A stretch of 64,000 bases of DNA. It comes from Amycolatopsis viridis. Lineage in GTDB: Bacteria > Actinomycetota > Actinomycetes > Mycobacteriales > Pseudonocardiaceae. The notes under the pieces were generated by a model, which worked only from the letters and a program-made list of their open reading frames with translations, made no database searches and had not been told where the DNA came from. Numbering within the stretch: position 1 is the stretch's first letter; every line of letters starts with the position of its first letter. Below, piece by piece: positions 1 to 13,329 of this stretch. A program made the position numbers and the translations under genes. The DNA is taken from contig NZ_JAANOU010000001.1 of NCBI RefSeq assembly GCF_011758765.1, positions 2,914,001 to 2,978,000 of the forward strand. The letters are read 5' to 3'.

Positions 1-1
1 G

Positions 2-373
2 CCGGAGTTCCGCGCGATGTGGGAGGACATGGCGGCGCGCCAGCAGGCCGGGCGGGGAACTGCCCGCCAGGTGCTGCTGACCGGGCAGGAGATCCTCGAC
101 CTGAACGTGGAGATCGACCAGGTGCGGGCCGGGATCCTCGCCCGGTACGACGTGATCGACCAGCCCATCACCATGATCATGTCGACGTCGATGGCCGGGG
201 ACGGTGACGACGAATTCGTGCGGTCGCTGAACCAGAACTGGCGGGCCGGTGTCGAGCGGCTCCAGCGCGAGCACCCGGGCATCGCCACGCACTGGCTCGA
301 CGCCGACCACCAGCTGGTGTTCACCCACGCCGTGGACATCGCGGCGATCACGCGGACACTGGTGCCATGTTGA
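2..373 (+). CDS. alpha/beta hydrolase, C-terminal part (5' end outside window)
   Basis: The reading frame is open from the first bases, so the gene begins upstream of the window. The visible 124 residues look like the end of an alpha/beta hydrolase: a short beta strand and helix, then an Asp-x-Asp-His stretch (LDADHQLVFTH) near the C-terminus that fits the loop carrying the catalytic His. The nucleophile elbow is not in view, so substrate cannot be guessed. Its TGA lies inside the start of the following MerR gene (7-bp overlap), which suggests translational coupling and possibly co-regulation. Confidence 0.6.
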   Translation, partial: PEFRAMWEDMAARQQAGRGTARQVLLTGQEILDLNVEIDQVRAGILARYDVIDQPITMIMSTSMAGDGDDEFVRSLNQNWRAGVERLQREHPGIATHWLDADHQLVFTHAVDIAAITRTLVPC

Positions 374-1158
374 CCATCGGGGAACTGGCGGCCTACGCGG
401 GAGTGACGGTGCGCGCGGTGCGGCACTACCACGCCAAGGGGCTGCTGCCCGAACCGGAACGGGACCACTCCGGCTACCGGCGGTACGACGCCGGCGCCGT
501 GATCGAGCTGATCAAGATCCGTACCCTCGCCGAGGCCGGCGTCCCGCTGGCCCGGGTGCGGGAGCTGCTCCGGGCCGGTGCGGAGGAGTTCGCCGCTGCT
601 GTGCGGGACATCGACCGGCAGCTGCAGGCCGAGATCCGGCAACGGCAGCGGCACCGCGAGCAGATCGCGCGGCTCGCCGCCGGGGACCACCTGGCGCTGC
701 CGCCGGAGGTCGTCTCGTACCTCGACCGGTTGCGGGCGCTGGGCGTCCACGAGCGGATCCTCCAGGTCGAACGGGACGGCTGGATCCTGCTGGCCGCGCG
801 CTCACCCGGCCGGGTGGCGGAGTGGACGGCCCGCAAGCACGAGCAGACGGCCGACGGCCGTCTGCTCGGCTTCTACCGCATCCTCGGGGAGGCGCTGGAC
901 CACGACGGGGACGACCCGCGGCTGGTCGAGCTCGCCGACGAACTGGCCGCCTACTTCACCCGGCTGGCCGACGAACAGGGCGAGGACTACGTGGACGACA
1001 CCGATCTGGAGCCCGCGCTGGTCCAGTTGATGGACGCACTGGCGTTCGACACCGTGCCGCCGGCCCGGCAGCTGATCGAGCTGCTCGCGGAACGGGGCTG
1101 GACCGGCTGGACCAAGCTCGTGCGCGTCCCGCCCGGAGCGGATGCGGTGTCCCGGTGA
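367..1158 (+). CDS. MerR-family transcriptional regulator
   Basis: 263 residues. The N-terminus (about residues 1-70) is a MerR winged helix: MLTIGELAAYAGV, then RAVRHYHAKGLL and SGYRRYDAGAV, typical of the helix-turn-helix and first wing. A helical stretch rich in Arg and Glu (residues 75-110) fits the MerR dimerisation helix. The remaining 150 residues are an alpha-helical effector region with no motif I recognise and no Cys cluster, so metal sensing is unlikely. It overlaps the upstream hydrolase gene by 7 bp and probably controls it. A strong hairpin follows before the convergent mdh. Confidence 0.85.
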   Translation: MLTIGELAAYAGVTVRAVRHYHAKGLLPEPERDHSGYRRYDAGAVIELIKIRTLAEAGVPLARVRELLRAGAEEFAAAVRDIDRQLQAEIRQRQRHREQIARLAAGDHLALPPEVVSYLDRLRALGVHERILQVERDGWILLAARSPGRVAEWTARKHEQTADGRLLGFYRILGEALDHDGDDPRLVELADELAAYFTRLADEQGEDYVDDTDLEPALVQLMDALAFDTVPPARQLIELLAERGWTGWTKLVRVPPGADAVSR

Positions 1159-1166
1159 GAAACGTG

Positions 1167-1198
1167 CGGAGGGCCGGCCCGCACGGGCCGGCCCTCCG
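1167..1198. terminator. bidirectional hairpin between merR and mdh
   Basis: Perfect 14-bp stem (left arm 1167-1180, right arm 1185-1198) around a 4-base loop, very G+C rich, with no T run. It sits between the stops of two convergent genes, so it is well placed to end transcription from both sides. Intrinsic terminators without a U-tract are common in actinomycetes. Confidence 0.8.
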
Positions 1199-1212
1199 AT
1201 GACGGGACTACC

Positions 1213-4393
<3,181 letters not shown>

Positions 4394-4397
<4 letters not shown>

Positions 4398-7300
4398 ACC
4401 CGGCTCCCGAGCAGTTCCCATTCGGTCAGCGCGGTGCGCCGCCCCGTCGCCGCGGTGATCCGCAGGCGGTAGGCCCGGTAGGGTCCCGGCTCGGCCACGG
4501 AGAACGGCCGGGTCTGGCGCCGCCACCGGAACACCTCCCCGCGCCGCTCGTCCAGCCGCACCCAGGACCTCCCGTCGATCGTGCCCTCCAGCACCCAGTC
4601 GCTCGGGTCGCCACCGCGTGCGGCGGAGGTCAGCGTGTACAGCTCGACCCGGGCTGGTTCGCGCACCGCGCACTCGATCACCGGGGTGCGGGAGCGGAAC
4701 GTGACCTGGCTGGCGGTGGTGTCGGCGAACAGCGCGGTGACGTCGGTGCCGTCGTCGCAGGTGCCCGTGCCGGTGACGTCGGTCAGCGGCGCCGGTGGCG
4801 CGTCGCCCGCGGTGAGCGACGGTGGTGGCGTGCCCCAGCCGGTGGGCGTGCCGGTCACGTCGAACTCCAGGTGCTCGGCCCCGGCCAGTTCCTCGTGCGA
4901 CAGCCAGGTCGAGGTGTGCGGCCTGCCGTCGATCGTCAGGCCCCGCACGTACGGCTGGGCGCCGGGTGCGCTGATCGTCACCGTCCGCCCGTTCTCCAGG
5001 CGCAGCCGGGCCCGCTCGAACAGCGGTGCGGTGAGCACGTAGCCCGGGCTGCCCACCGCCAGCGGGTACATCCCGAGCGCGGCGAGGACGTACCAGGCCG
5101 ACATCTCGCCGTTGTCCTCGTCACCGGGATAACCCTGTCCGATCTCGCTGCCCAGGTAGCAGCGCGTGAGCACCTCACGCACGATCGCCTGGGTCTTGGC
5201 CGCGGCTCCGGCGTGGCAGTACATCCACGGGATGTGGTGGCTGGGCTGGTTGGAATGCCCGTACTGGCCGAGCCGGATGTCGCGCGCCTCGGTCATCTCG
5301 TGGATGATCCCGCCGTAGGAGCCGGGCGCGCGACCGGTTTCCGGGGTGGCGAAGAACGCGTCCAATGCGGACTCCAGCGCGGCGCGGCCGCCGAGCAGGT
5401 TCGCCAGTCCGGCCCCGTCGTGCGGCACGGAGAACCGCGTGTTCCAGCCGTTGGTTTCGGTGTAGTCGAACCCCCACAGCGCCGGGTCGTAGTGCCCGGG
5501 TTCCCAGCGCCACCGGCCGTCGCGGTGCCGGCCCTGGAAGAACCCGGTGCGCGGGTCGAAATGGCGGACGTAGGCCAGCGCCCGCTGCCGGAAGTAGCGC
5601 GCGTTGTCCCGGTGTTCCGCCCGGCCGGTCCGCGCGTGCAGCGCCTCGGACAGGTTCGCCAGGCCGAAGTCGTTGAGGCAGCCCTCCAGCGCCCAGGACA
5701 GGCCCTCGCGGGTGGTCAGCGGGGTGAAGCCGAGGAAGATCGACTCGTGCAGGCCCTTCCGCCCGACGCTGCGGTCCGGTGGGGTGACGGTGGCGTTGCG
5801 GATCGCCGCGTCGTAGGCGGCCTGGACGTCGAAGGTGCGCACCCCGCGCAACCAGGCGTCGGCGAAGGCGGCGTCGGAGCTGGTGCCGGTCATCAGGTCG
5901 GCGTAGCCGGGGGAGGACCAGCGGGCGATCCACCCGCCCTCCCGGAACTGCTGCACGAACCCCTCGATCAGCTCACCGCAGCGGCGCGGCGACAGCAGCG
6001 CCAGCGCCGGCCACACCGTGCGGTAGGTGTCCCAGAAGCCGTGGTTGACCGACATCGGACCGTCCACGACGTGCGCTCCGGTCCGGGTGCGGGTGCTCGG
6101 CCACCACCGGCGCCGCACCGGGCTGGCGTGGCGCATCCCGCGCGGGGTCTGTTCGTGCGCCGAGTTCGGGTAGAGGAACAGCCGGTACAGGTTGGAGTAG
6201 AAGGTGGTGAGCTGGTCCGGTGTGGCGCCGTCGAGTTCGACGCGGCCGAGGACGTCCTGCCACGCCGCGCGGGCGCGTTCGCGGACCTGCTCGAACGTGG
6301 TGCCGGCCGGGATCTCCTGCTCGAGGTTGCGCCGGGCCTGCTCCAGGCTGATCAGCGAGGTGGCGATCCGCAGCTCGACCCGCGGTTCGCCGAACGCCAG
6401 GTACCCGGTGTTCGGCCACCGCAGCCGGCGGCCACCGGTGGCGGGCCGGTCGAACGTGCCGTGGACGAACATCCGCCGCGCCCCTGCCGACAGCCGGCTG
6501 CGGGCCCAGGTGTGACCCGTGACCACCCCGCGGGCCGGGTCGACGCGCAGCCCGCCGCGCCGGTCGACGTTGTCGAACAGCACCCACCCGCCCTCGCCGG
6601 GAAAGCTGAACCGGACCAGCGCGGCGTGGTCGGTGGGGGCGAGGTCGACGGTGATGCCGTTGTCGAAGCGCACGCCGTAGTGGTGCGGCTGGTCGGTTTC
6701 GTCGTCGTGCGAGAACGGCAGGGCCCGGGCGGCCCGGTCCACGGTCACCGGACCGATTCCCGGCAGGAATTGGAAGGAGTGGCGATCGCCCATCCACGGG
6801 CTCGGCTGGTGGCTGACCGCGAAGGCCTGCAACGCCGGCCGGTTGTCGGCGTTGTTGCGCCGGTGGTACTCGTACAGCCAGGTGGTGGACCCGGCATCGG
6901 TGACCGGGGTCCAGAAGTTGAACCCGTGCGGCACGGCGGTGGCCGGGAAGGTGCTGCCGCGGGAGATCTCGTTGCTCGACTGCGTGCCGCGGGTGGTGCG
7001 CACCCAGTCGACCGGGTCGCGCGGGCCCGGTGGCGGCACGTCGGCCAGCCGGACATCGTCGATCCAGCCCGACACCGGCTCGCCCGGTGGCGGCTCGACG
7101 AGCAGCACGATCGCCCGCGCCGTGCGGCCCGCGGCCCCGGCCAGCGCGTGGTGCACCGCGTTCCACTGGTCCAGGTAGAGCGTCTTGGACTCCCCGGCGC
7201 TCCGGGCCGATCCGCCCACCAGGGTGCCGTCGTCCAGCTCCACCGCCAGCGCCACGAACGTGCTGCGCCAGCTCGGCCCGGCGTCGGCCTGCGGAAAGAC

Positions 7301-7525
7301 CACATAGGACAGCCGCGTGTCCGGGCCGATCTCGGCGTCCACTTCGAACAGCACGTGACGTGCGGTTTCGCCGGCCGTGTAGCGGGCGGCGCGCCCTCCG
7401 GTGAACCCGGCACCGGACTTGGCCGCCGGTGCGCGCTCCGGGCCTGCGCCGACGGTGACGACGGCACTGGCGCGGGGTTGCGGATCCCCGGCCTCGAACG
7501 ACGAGAAGAAGTGGGTCCGGCTCAC
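4394..7525 (-). CDS. GH92 family glycosidase, no signal peptide, Gln at acid position
   Basis: 1043 residues from a GTG. It is a GH92 exo-acting mannosidase-type enzyme with the (alpha/alpha) barrel signatures GFWDTYRT, DLMTGTSSD, YTETNGWN, NQPSHH (residue 760 is Gln) and GDEDNGEMSAWYV. Typical GH92 alpha-mannosidases have NEPSHH, with Glu as general acid; here it is Gln. An N-terminal jelly-roll-like region (about 1-190) precedes the catalytic core, and a discoidin/F5-8C-like module ends the protein (DPSDWVLEGTIDGRSW). Unlike its neighbour it has no obvious export signal, so it may be cytosolic or the start may be wrong. It lies 27 bp downstream of the second GH92 gene and overlaps FUSC by 4 bp. 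Confidence 0.9.
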
Positions 7526-7552
7526 CCCGCCTACCGTAACGGGCGGCCCCGC

Positions 7553-10500
7553 TCACTTCCCGCCGAGCAGCTCCACCTCGGCCAATCCGGGCGCGCCGCC
7601 GCTGCTGCCGGTGATCCGCAGCCGGTAGTGGGCGTAGGCGCCGGGCGTGGCGACGGTGAAGGCGCGGGTCTGCCGGCGCCAGGGGAACGTCTCGCCGGAC
7701 CGGGTGTCCAGCGGCGTCCAGGTCTGACCGTCGGCCGAGCCCTCGAGCACCCAGGCGTTCGGGTCGCCCGCGTCCGTGCCGGAGGTGAGGGTGTAGGAGG
7801 TGGCCGTCACCGGCCCGGGCACCGGGCAGTCCACCGTCGTGAGCGGCCCGGCCTGGGTGGCCGAGGTGTTGTCGAACAGCGGTGACCCGCCCGGCACGGT
7901 CAGGTCCGCCGGTGGCTGCGGCGGCTGGTCGCCCCGGGTGAGCGAGGGTGGCGCGTCCGCCGCCCCGGTACCCCAGCGCGACGGGGCCGGCCCCATCGCG
8001 AAGTCCAGCGTGCCACCCGCGGCGAGCACGTCGTGCGGCAGCGCGGTGGAGGTCCAGGCCCGCCCGTTGACCCGCAGGCCCTGCACGTAGACGTTGCGGG
8101 CGTTGTTTTTCGGCGCGTTGATCACCAGGTCATGGCCGTTCTCCAGGTGCACGGTGGCCTTGGTGAACAGCGGTGAGCCGACCGCGTACTCCGGGCTGCC
8201 CATCCGCAGCGGGTAGATCCCGAGCGCGCTGAGGACGTACCAGGCCGACATCTCGCCGTTGTCCTCGTCACCCGGATAACCCTGCCCGATCTCGCTGCCC
8301 AGGTAGAGCCGGGACAACGCCTCCCGCACCCCGGCCTGCGTTTTCCACGGCTGCCCGGCGTAGTCGTACATGTAGAGGATGTGGTGGCTTGGCTGGTTGT
8401 TGTGGGCGTACTGGCCCATCCGCACATCACGGGCCTCGCGCATCTCGTGGATCAGCTCGCCGTAGGCGCCGGGGAACCCGGCGGTCTCCGGGGTGGCGAA
8501 GAACTGGTCCAGTTTGCCGGCCAGCGCCTCCCGGCCGCCGTAGAGGTTCGCCAGACCCTGCCCGTCCTGCGGCACGGTGAAGGCCATGTTCCAGCCGTCG
8601 GTCTCGGTGTAGTCGTAGCCCCACACCCGCGGGTCGTACCGGTCCGCCGGGACGCGGAACGTGCCGTCGGCGTTGCGGCCCTGGAAGAACCCGGCGGCCT
8701 GGTCGAACACGTGCACGTAGTTGAGGGCCCGGTCCCGGAAGTAGGCCGCGTTGTCGGAGTACTCGCGGCGGCGCGGGTCGTCCGGCGCCGCCTCGTCGGC
8801 GAGCTTGCGGGACAGGTTGGCGATGCCGAAGTCGTTGAGGTAGCCCTCGATCGCCCACGACATGCCCTCGCTTGTCGACGTCGGCGTGTAGCCGAGGAAG
8901 ATCGACTGCTCCAGGCCCTTGCGGCCGACGTTGTCGTTCGGAGGTGCCACGGTGGCGTTGCGAATCGCCGCGTCGTAGGCGGCGTGCACGTCGAATCCGC
9001 GCACGCCCTTGAGGTAGGCGTCGGCGAAGGCGACGTCGGAGCTGGTGCCGGTCATCAGGTTGGCGTAGCCGGGGGAGGACCAGCGGGCGATCCACCCGCC
9101 GTCGCGGTACTGCTGGACGAACCCGTCGATCATCTTGCCGGCCATGCCAGGCGACAGCAGCGAATAGGCCGGCCAGGTGGTGCGGTAGGTGTCCCAGAAC
9201 CCGTTGTTGACGTAGATCTCGCCGTCCACCACCTTCGCCCCGGTCTGCACCGGGGTGTCCGGCCCGGCCCTGGGTGAGACGGGGCTGGCGTAGGCGTGCC
9301 GCGTGGGGGCGACGTTCTCGAAACCGGAGTTGGGGTAGAGGAACAGCCGGTACAGGTTCGAGTAGAGGGTGGTCAGCTGGTCGGCGCTCGCGCCCTGCAC
9401 CTCGATCACCCCGAGCGCCCGGTCCCATGCGCCCTGGGCGGCCGCGCGGACGGTGTCGAACGCGGTACCGGTGGGGATTTCCTGCTCCAGGTTGCGCTGC
9501 GCCTGCTCCAGGCTGATCAGGGAGGTCGCGATCCGCATGGTCACCGTGCCGGCGCGGGCCGGGTCGAACCGGAGGTACCCGCGCACGTGGTCCCGGCCCT
9601 GCCCGGGCAGCATCGACCCGGCGGTGGCCGGCTGGTCGAAGGTGGCGTAGACGAACATCCGTCCGGCGCCGGCCGAGTTGCCGCTGCGCACGTCGGTGAA
9701 GCCGGACAGCGTGCCGCTCGCCGGGTCGAGGGTCAGCCCGCCCGCGTCGGTGACGTTGTCGAAGATCAGGTTCGCGTCGGGGCCTGGGAAGGTGAACCGG
9801 AACATCGCGGCGTGGTCGGCCGGTGCGATCTCGGCGTGGATGCCGTTGTCGAACTCCACGCCGTAGTAGTGCGGTTTCGCGGTCTCGCGGGTGTGGTCGA
9901 ACGACAGCGCCCGCGCGGCCCGGTCGCCGTCCGGCACGCCCGCCGCGGCCGAGGGCATCACCTGGAAGGTCTGCCGGTCGCCCATCCACGGGCTCGGCTC
10001 GTGGGACAGCGCCAGCGCCTGCAACGCCGGCCGGTTCCGCGCGTCGTTGCCCTCCTGGTAGCGGTAGAGCCAGGCCGTCGCCCCGGCGTCGGTGACCGGG
10101 GTCCAGAAGTTGAAGCCGTGCGGGACCGCGGTGGCCGGGAAGTTGTTGCCGCGGCTGAACGTGAGGTTGGCGTTCGTGCCGCGGGTGGTGAGCACGTGGT
10201 CGGACAGGTGGGTGACGCGGGCCTGCGGCGCGGCAGGGCCGATCCGGATGTCGTCGACCCAGCCGCCGAACGCGCCGCCCCCGTCCGGGTTGTCGTAGGC
10301 GAGGAGGATGTGTGCCACGGTTTTGCCGCGCGCGACCGTGCCGAGGGCGGCGCGGACGAGGTTCCACTGCTCGACCGACAACGACTTCGCCGCGCCCTGG
10401 CCGCGTGGGGACACCGGGAAGCCGTACTGGTCGGCCGCGTTCAGGTCGGACAGGTGGGTGCCGTCGGTGAAGGCCAGATCCACCGCGACGTGCGTGCTCC

Positions 10501-11353
10501 GGTACGCCGGGTCCTTGCCGAGGAGTTCGGGGAACACCGTGTAGGACAGCTCGGTGTCCGCGCGGACCGGGATGTCCACGTCGAACACCGTGTTCCAGGA
10601 GTAGCCGTGCGGCGCGGTCTGGCCGCCGCCGTAGCGGTACGCACGCAGCCCGGTGAACCCGGCGTGCGGCTTGCTGGTGTAGCCGGCGGGCGGGCCACTG
10701 TCCGGATAGGACCGCATGCCGGGCGGCAGCGGGGCGGGCTGGTCCCCGGCGAGCAGCAGCTCGGCCAGCTGCACGCTCGGCGCACCGTGGTTGGCGGTGA
10801 TGTCCAGCCGGTAGAAGCGGTGGGTGGCGGCCGCGGCGAGCCGGAACTCCCTGGCCTCGAGCCGGGCGCCGAACGTCTGGCCGGTCCGGGTGTCCAGCGT
10901 GGTCCAGGTGGTGCCGTCGTCGGAACCGAGCAGCGCCCAGTCCCGCGGGTCGCGCTCCGGGGCGTCGTTGGCCGAGGTGAGCCCGTACCGGGTGATGGTC
11001 ACCGGTTCGGCGAATGCGGCCTGCACCCAGCCGGTGGGGGAGAACGCGAGCCACTTCGACTCCGGGCTGCCGTCCAGGACGTTGGCGGCGACCTCCCCGG
11101 CGCCGGCGTTCTCCCCGCTCGCGGTCGCGCCGGTGGCCAGCCCGCGCACGTCGCCGGGGATGGCCACCCCGGTGACGCCGGAGGTTCGCGGCCGGCCGTC
11201 CGGTCCGGTCTCGACGGTGTCCGTCGCGGGCGCCGGATCTCCCGGTTCGAACGACGACGCGAACCGCGCGCCCCCCTGCGCTCCGGCGGGCGGGGTGGGT
11301 GCCAGGCCCGTGATCAGCAGGACGACGGCCAGCACGCGCATGGTTCGAACCAC
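7553..11353 (-). CDS. secreted GH92 family glycosidase with two discoidin-like modules, Gln at acid position
   Basis: 1266 residues. A Sec signal peptide (Met-Arg start, hydrophobic VLAVVLLITGLA, AGA cleavage near residue 25) indicates secretion. Order: an F5/8C-like carbohydrate-binding module (about 60-180, PRDWALLGSDDGTTW), a jelly-roll region (about 210-380), the GH92 catalytic barrel (FWDTYRTTWPAY, NLMTGTSSDVAF, YTETDGWNMAF, NQPSHH with Gln at residue 987, GDEDNGEMSAWYV), and a second discoidin-like module at the end (NAWVLEGSADGQTW). It is clearly paralogous to the next gene over the barrel. It is the first gene of the GH92-GH92-FUSC-mdh operon. The Gln for Glu change suggests a substrate with a good leaving group, for example mannosyl phosphate, rather than a plain alpha-mannoside. 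Confidence 0.92.
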   Translation of the reverse strand: MVRTMRVLAVVLLITGLAPTPPAGAQGGARFASSFEPGDPAPATDTVETGPDGRPRTSGVTGVAIPGDVRGLATGATASGENAGAGEVAANVLDGSPESKWLAFSPTGWVQAAFAEPVTITRYGLTSANDAPERDPRDWALLGSDDGTTWTTLDTRTGQTFGARLEAREFRLAAAATHRFYRLDITANHGAPSVQLAELLLAGDQPAPLPPGMRSYPDSGPPAGYTSKPHAGFTGLRAYRYGGGQTAPHGYSWNTVFDVDIPVRADTELSYTVFPELLGKDPAYRSTHVAVDLAFTDGTHLSDLNAADQYGFPVSPRGQGAAKSLSVEQWNLVRAALGTVARGKTVAHILLAYDNPDGGGAFGGWVDDIRIGPAAPQARVTHLSDHVLTTRGTNANLTFSRGNNFPATAVPHGFNFWTPVTDAGATAWLYRYQEGNDARNRPALQALALSHEPSPWMGDRQTFQVMPSAAAGVPDGDRAARALSFDHTRETAKPHYYGVEFDNGIHAEIAPADHAAMFRFTFPGPDANLIFDNVTDAGGLTLDPASGTLSGFTDVRSGNSAGAGRMFVYATFDQPATAGSMLPGQGRDHVRGYLRFDPARAGTVTMRIATSLISLEQAQRNLEQEIPTGTAFDTVRAAAQGAWDRALGVIEVQGASADQLTTLYSNLYRLFLYPNSGFENVAPTRHAYASPVSPRAGPDTPVQTGAKVVDGEIYVNNGFWDTYRTTWPAYSLLSPGMAGKMIDGFVQQYRDGGWIARWSSPGYANLMTGTSSDVAFADAYLKGVRGFDVHAAYDAAIRNATVAPPNDNVGRKGLEQSIFLGYTPTSTSEGMSWAIEGYLNDFGIANLSRKLADEAAPDDPRRREYSDNAAYFRDRALNYVHVFDQAAGFFQGRNADGTFRVPADRYDPRVWGYDYTETDGWNMAFTVPQDGQGLANLYGGREALAGKLDQFFATPETAGFPGAYGELIHEMREARDVRMGQYAHNNQPSHHILYMYDYAGQPWKTQAGVREALSRLYLGSEIGQGYPGDEDNGEMSAWYVLSALGIYPLRMGSPEYAVGSPLFTKATVHLENGHDLVINAPKNNARNVYVQGLRVNGRAWTSTALPHDVLAAGGTLDFAMGPAPSRWGTGAADAPPSLTRGDQPPQPPADLTVPGGSPLFDNTSATQAGPLTTVDCPVPGPVTATSYTLTSGTDAGDPNAWVLEGSADGQTWTPLDTRSGETFPWRRQTRAFTVATPGAYAHYRLRITGSSGGAPGLAEVELLGGK

Positions 11354-11727
11354 TCAGGCACCGAACCGTGTGCCGGCCCCGTCGTCAAGCAGGCGCGCCG
11401 CAGCGGCCCCGAACCGGACAGGGCCGGGTGACCGCCGCGGTCGCGGATTCGGGGACCGGGGCGTGTGCCCGGCTCACCCGGCCTGGCTGACCACGGGACC
11501 GGTCGTGGCGAGTTGGAGCGTGGGCCCGAAGATCTGTCGCAGCGGAGCGCGACCACACGCGGGGACCTGCGGCGGGATCATGTTGTCCGGGCTGATTCCG
11601 CGTTCTGCGAACACTTCGACCGTGAGTCCTTCGATCGCTTCACGGGTCGTGTCTTCCGGGCCTCGGGGTGCCCCTGTCACGAGTTCTTTCCGGGAGTTCC
11701 CCTTGACCTTCTTGGCGGGGTGGGGAG
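11354..11727. other. 374-bp gap without a supported gene
   Basis: It holds the promoter region of the GH92 operon and the downstream end of the ArsR gene. Short frames exist on both strands (for example 11474-11680 minus, 68 residues), but none has a recognisable motif or ribosome-binding site. I see no hairpin with a long stem here. Confidence 0.5.
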
Positions 11728-12069
11728 TTAGTTCGCCGAGATGGCGGTGCGGTCGGGGGCGTTGAGGATCGCTTCGAGAAGGCCCGGGAACCGCCTTTCG
11801 AGGTCTTCCCGGCGGACGCGGACCACTCGTTTGCGCCCCTCGACGACCGTGCGGGTGAGCCCGGCCTCGCGCAGTATCCGGTAGTGGTGCGAGATCGTCG
11901 GGTTGCTCAGGCCCAGGCCGGTCTGTTCCACCAGTACCGCGCAGTCGACGGGTTCGGGGGCCCGGTACATCGCGGTCAGCAATGCCCGCCTGCTCGGATC
12001 GGCCAGCGCGCTGAGGATGACGGTCAGGTCCAGCGAGTCGATCGACGGCTCAGGCAGCGTCCGGGACAC
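11728..12069 (-). CDS. ArsR-family transcriptional repressor
   Basis: 113 residues, the normal length of a single-domain ArsR/SmtB protein. The winged helix runs from LSALADPSRRALL through the recognition segment GLSNPTISHHYRILREAGL to the wing VVEGRKRVVRVRR. There is no Cys pair of the metal-sensing kind, so the signal is probably not a thiophilic metal. It is divergent from an MFS transporter 56 bp away and probably represses both, as is usual for such pairs. Two near-identical 11-bp A/T-rich elements lie between and just inside the transporter gene. Confidence 0.9.
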   Translation of the reverse strand: MSRTLPEPSIDSLDLTVILSALADPSRRALLTAMYRAPEPVDCAVLVEQTGLGLSNPTISHHYRILREAGLTRTVVEGRKRVVRVRREDLERRFPGLLEAILNAPDRTAISAN

Positions 12070-12098
12070 GGGGGACTCCTTTCGACGCTTTGACCACT

Positions 12099-12153
12099 AT
12101 CAAATCATAGCCTACACTTCTCGATGTGACGATTCGACAAGCATCAAATGATA
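12099..12153. promoter_or_regulatory. candidate ArsR operator pair, ATCAAATSATA
   Basis: ATCAAATCATA at 12099-12109 and ATCAAATGATA at 12143-12153 differ at one base and are 44 bp apart start to start, about four helical turns. They are conspicuously A/T rich in this DNA. The second copy lies over codons 6-9 of the MFS gene if its GTG start is right. ArsR operators often contain ATCA/TGAT half sites, so these are the best candidates for autoregulation and transporter control. Confidence 0.5.
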
Positions 12154-13322
12154 CGTGGGCCTGGCGTCTGGTGATCCTCGCCGTGGGCACGTTCGTGCTC
12201 GGGGTGGACGGTTTCGTAATGCCGGGGCTGCTTCCCGAGATCTCGTCGGACCTGGCGGTGAGCGTGGCGACCGCCGGACAGCTGACGACCGTGTTCGCCG
12301 TCTCCTACGCGGTGGGATCGCCGGTCATCGCGACCCTCACCGGGCGGCTGGACCGCCGGATCGTCATCGGCGCGGGCATGGTCTCGTTCCTGCTCGGGAT
12401 GGTGCTGCAGGCTGCCGGGCCCACGTATGGGGTCGTGCTGGCCGGGCGGGTCGTCGCCGCGCTCGGAGCGGCCGCGTTCCAGGCCAACGCGTTCGCCGTG
12501 GCCGGTGTGCTCGCGCCGCCTGATCGGCGGGCCCGGGCGTTCGCGGTGATCGGCGCGGGTTTCAGCCTCGCGGCCGTTCTCGGGGTGCCGTTCGGGCTGC
12601 TGATCGGTCAGGTCTGGGGCTGGCGCGGTACCTTGTGGACGATCGTCGCGCTGGCGGTGGTCGCCGCGGTGCTGGCCGGGCTGTTCGTTCCGTCGATCAC
12701 CCTGCCGGCCACCACGATGCGGGACCGGCTCACGGTGCTGGTGAACCCGCGGATCCTGGTGCTGCTTGCGGTCAGTGCTCTGGTGCTGGCGCCGTTGTTC
12801 CTGCTGACCGCCTACGCCTCGGCGGTGGTCGGCATCAGCTCCCCGGGCAGCGACAACGCCATCCTCGTCGCTCTGCTGGTCTACGGTGCGGGCTCTTTCC
12901 TGGGCAACCGGCTCGTCGGGCTGTTCGTCGACCGGTTCGCCTCGCTGTCGGTGATCGTGACCGGGCTCGGCATCGTCGCGCTGGCCTCCGGGTTGCTCGC
13001 CGTCGTCCAGCACTGGTTCGTGCCCACGCTGGCCGTCCTGTTCGTCCTGGGCGTGCTGGGGTCCTCGCTGTTCATCCCCCAGCAGAGCCGGGTTTTCGAC
13101 GCCGGTGGTGATCTCGCCACGGTCGCGCTGAGCCTCAACGGCTCAATGAACTACGTCGGTACCGCCCTCGGCGCCGGCCTGGGCGGGGTCGTGCTCGCGA
13201 CCGCGGGGCCGCTGTGGCTCGGGCCCGCCGCGGCGGTACTGGCGGCCGCGGTGATCGCGATCGCCGTGATCACCGCCCCGGAACGCCGCACCAGGACGAC
13301 CACACTCGCGACCTCGCAGTGA
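12126..13322 (+). CDS. MFS transporter, DHA1 (AraJ/CmlR-like) type
   Basis: 398 residues with twelve hydrophobic segments, starting at WRLVILAVGTFVLGVDGFV. Motif A is present as TGRLDRRIVIGAG between TM2 and TM3, and PFGLLIGQVWGWRGTLW is the typical segment around TM5-TM6. Members are proton-driven drug or sugar exporters in the inner membrane; the substrate is not evident. GTG start; no other in-frame start precedes the first membrane helix. Divergent from the ArsR gene, which probably represses it. Confidence 0.88.
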   Translation: MTIRQASNDTWAWRLVILAVGTFVLGVDGFVMPGLLPEISSDLAVSVATAGQLTTVFAVSYAVGSPVIATLTGRLDRRIVIGAGMVSFLLGMVLQAAGPTYGVVLAGRVVAALGAAAFQANAFAVAGVLAPPDRRARAFAVIGAGFSLAAVLGVPFGLLIGQVWGWRGTLWTIVALAVVAAVLAGLFVPSITLPATTMRDRLTVLVNPRILVLLAVSALVLAPLFLLTAYASAVVGISSPGSDNAILVALLVYGAGSFLGNRLVGLFVDRFASLSVIVTGLGIVALASGLLAVVQHWFVPTLAVLFVLGVLGSSLFIPQQSRVFDAGGDLATVALSLNGSMNYVGTALGAGLGGVVLATAGPLWLGPAAAVLAAAVIAIAVITAPERRTRTTTLATSQ

Positions 13323-13329
13323 CCCGCCT

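Noticed and set aside
4871-7885. Very long plus-strand open frame opposite the GH92 genes (and similar ones at 2412-3818, 9296-11431, 25540-27423)
   Set aside because: Low-complexity Arg/Gly/Pro/Val translations without domains; they are the antisense shadow of high-GC genes.
11474-11680. 68-residue minus frame in the gap before the GH92 operon
   Set aside because: Moderately protein-like but no start signal and no known family; could be a relic, not enough to call.
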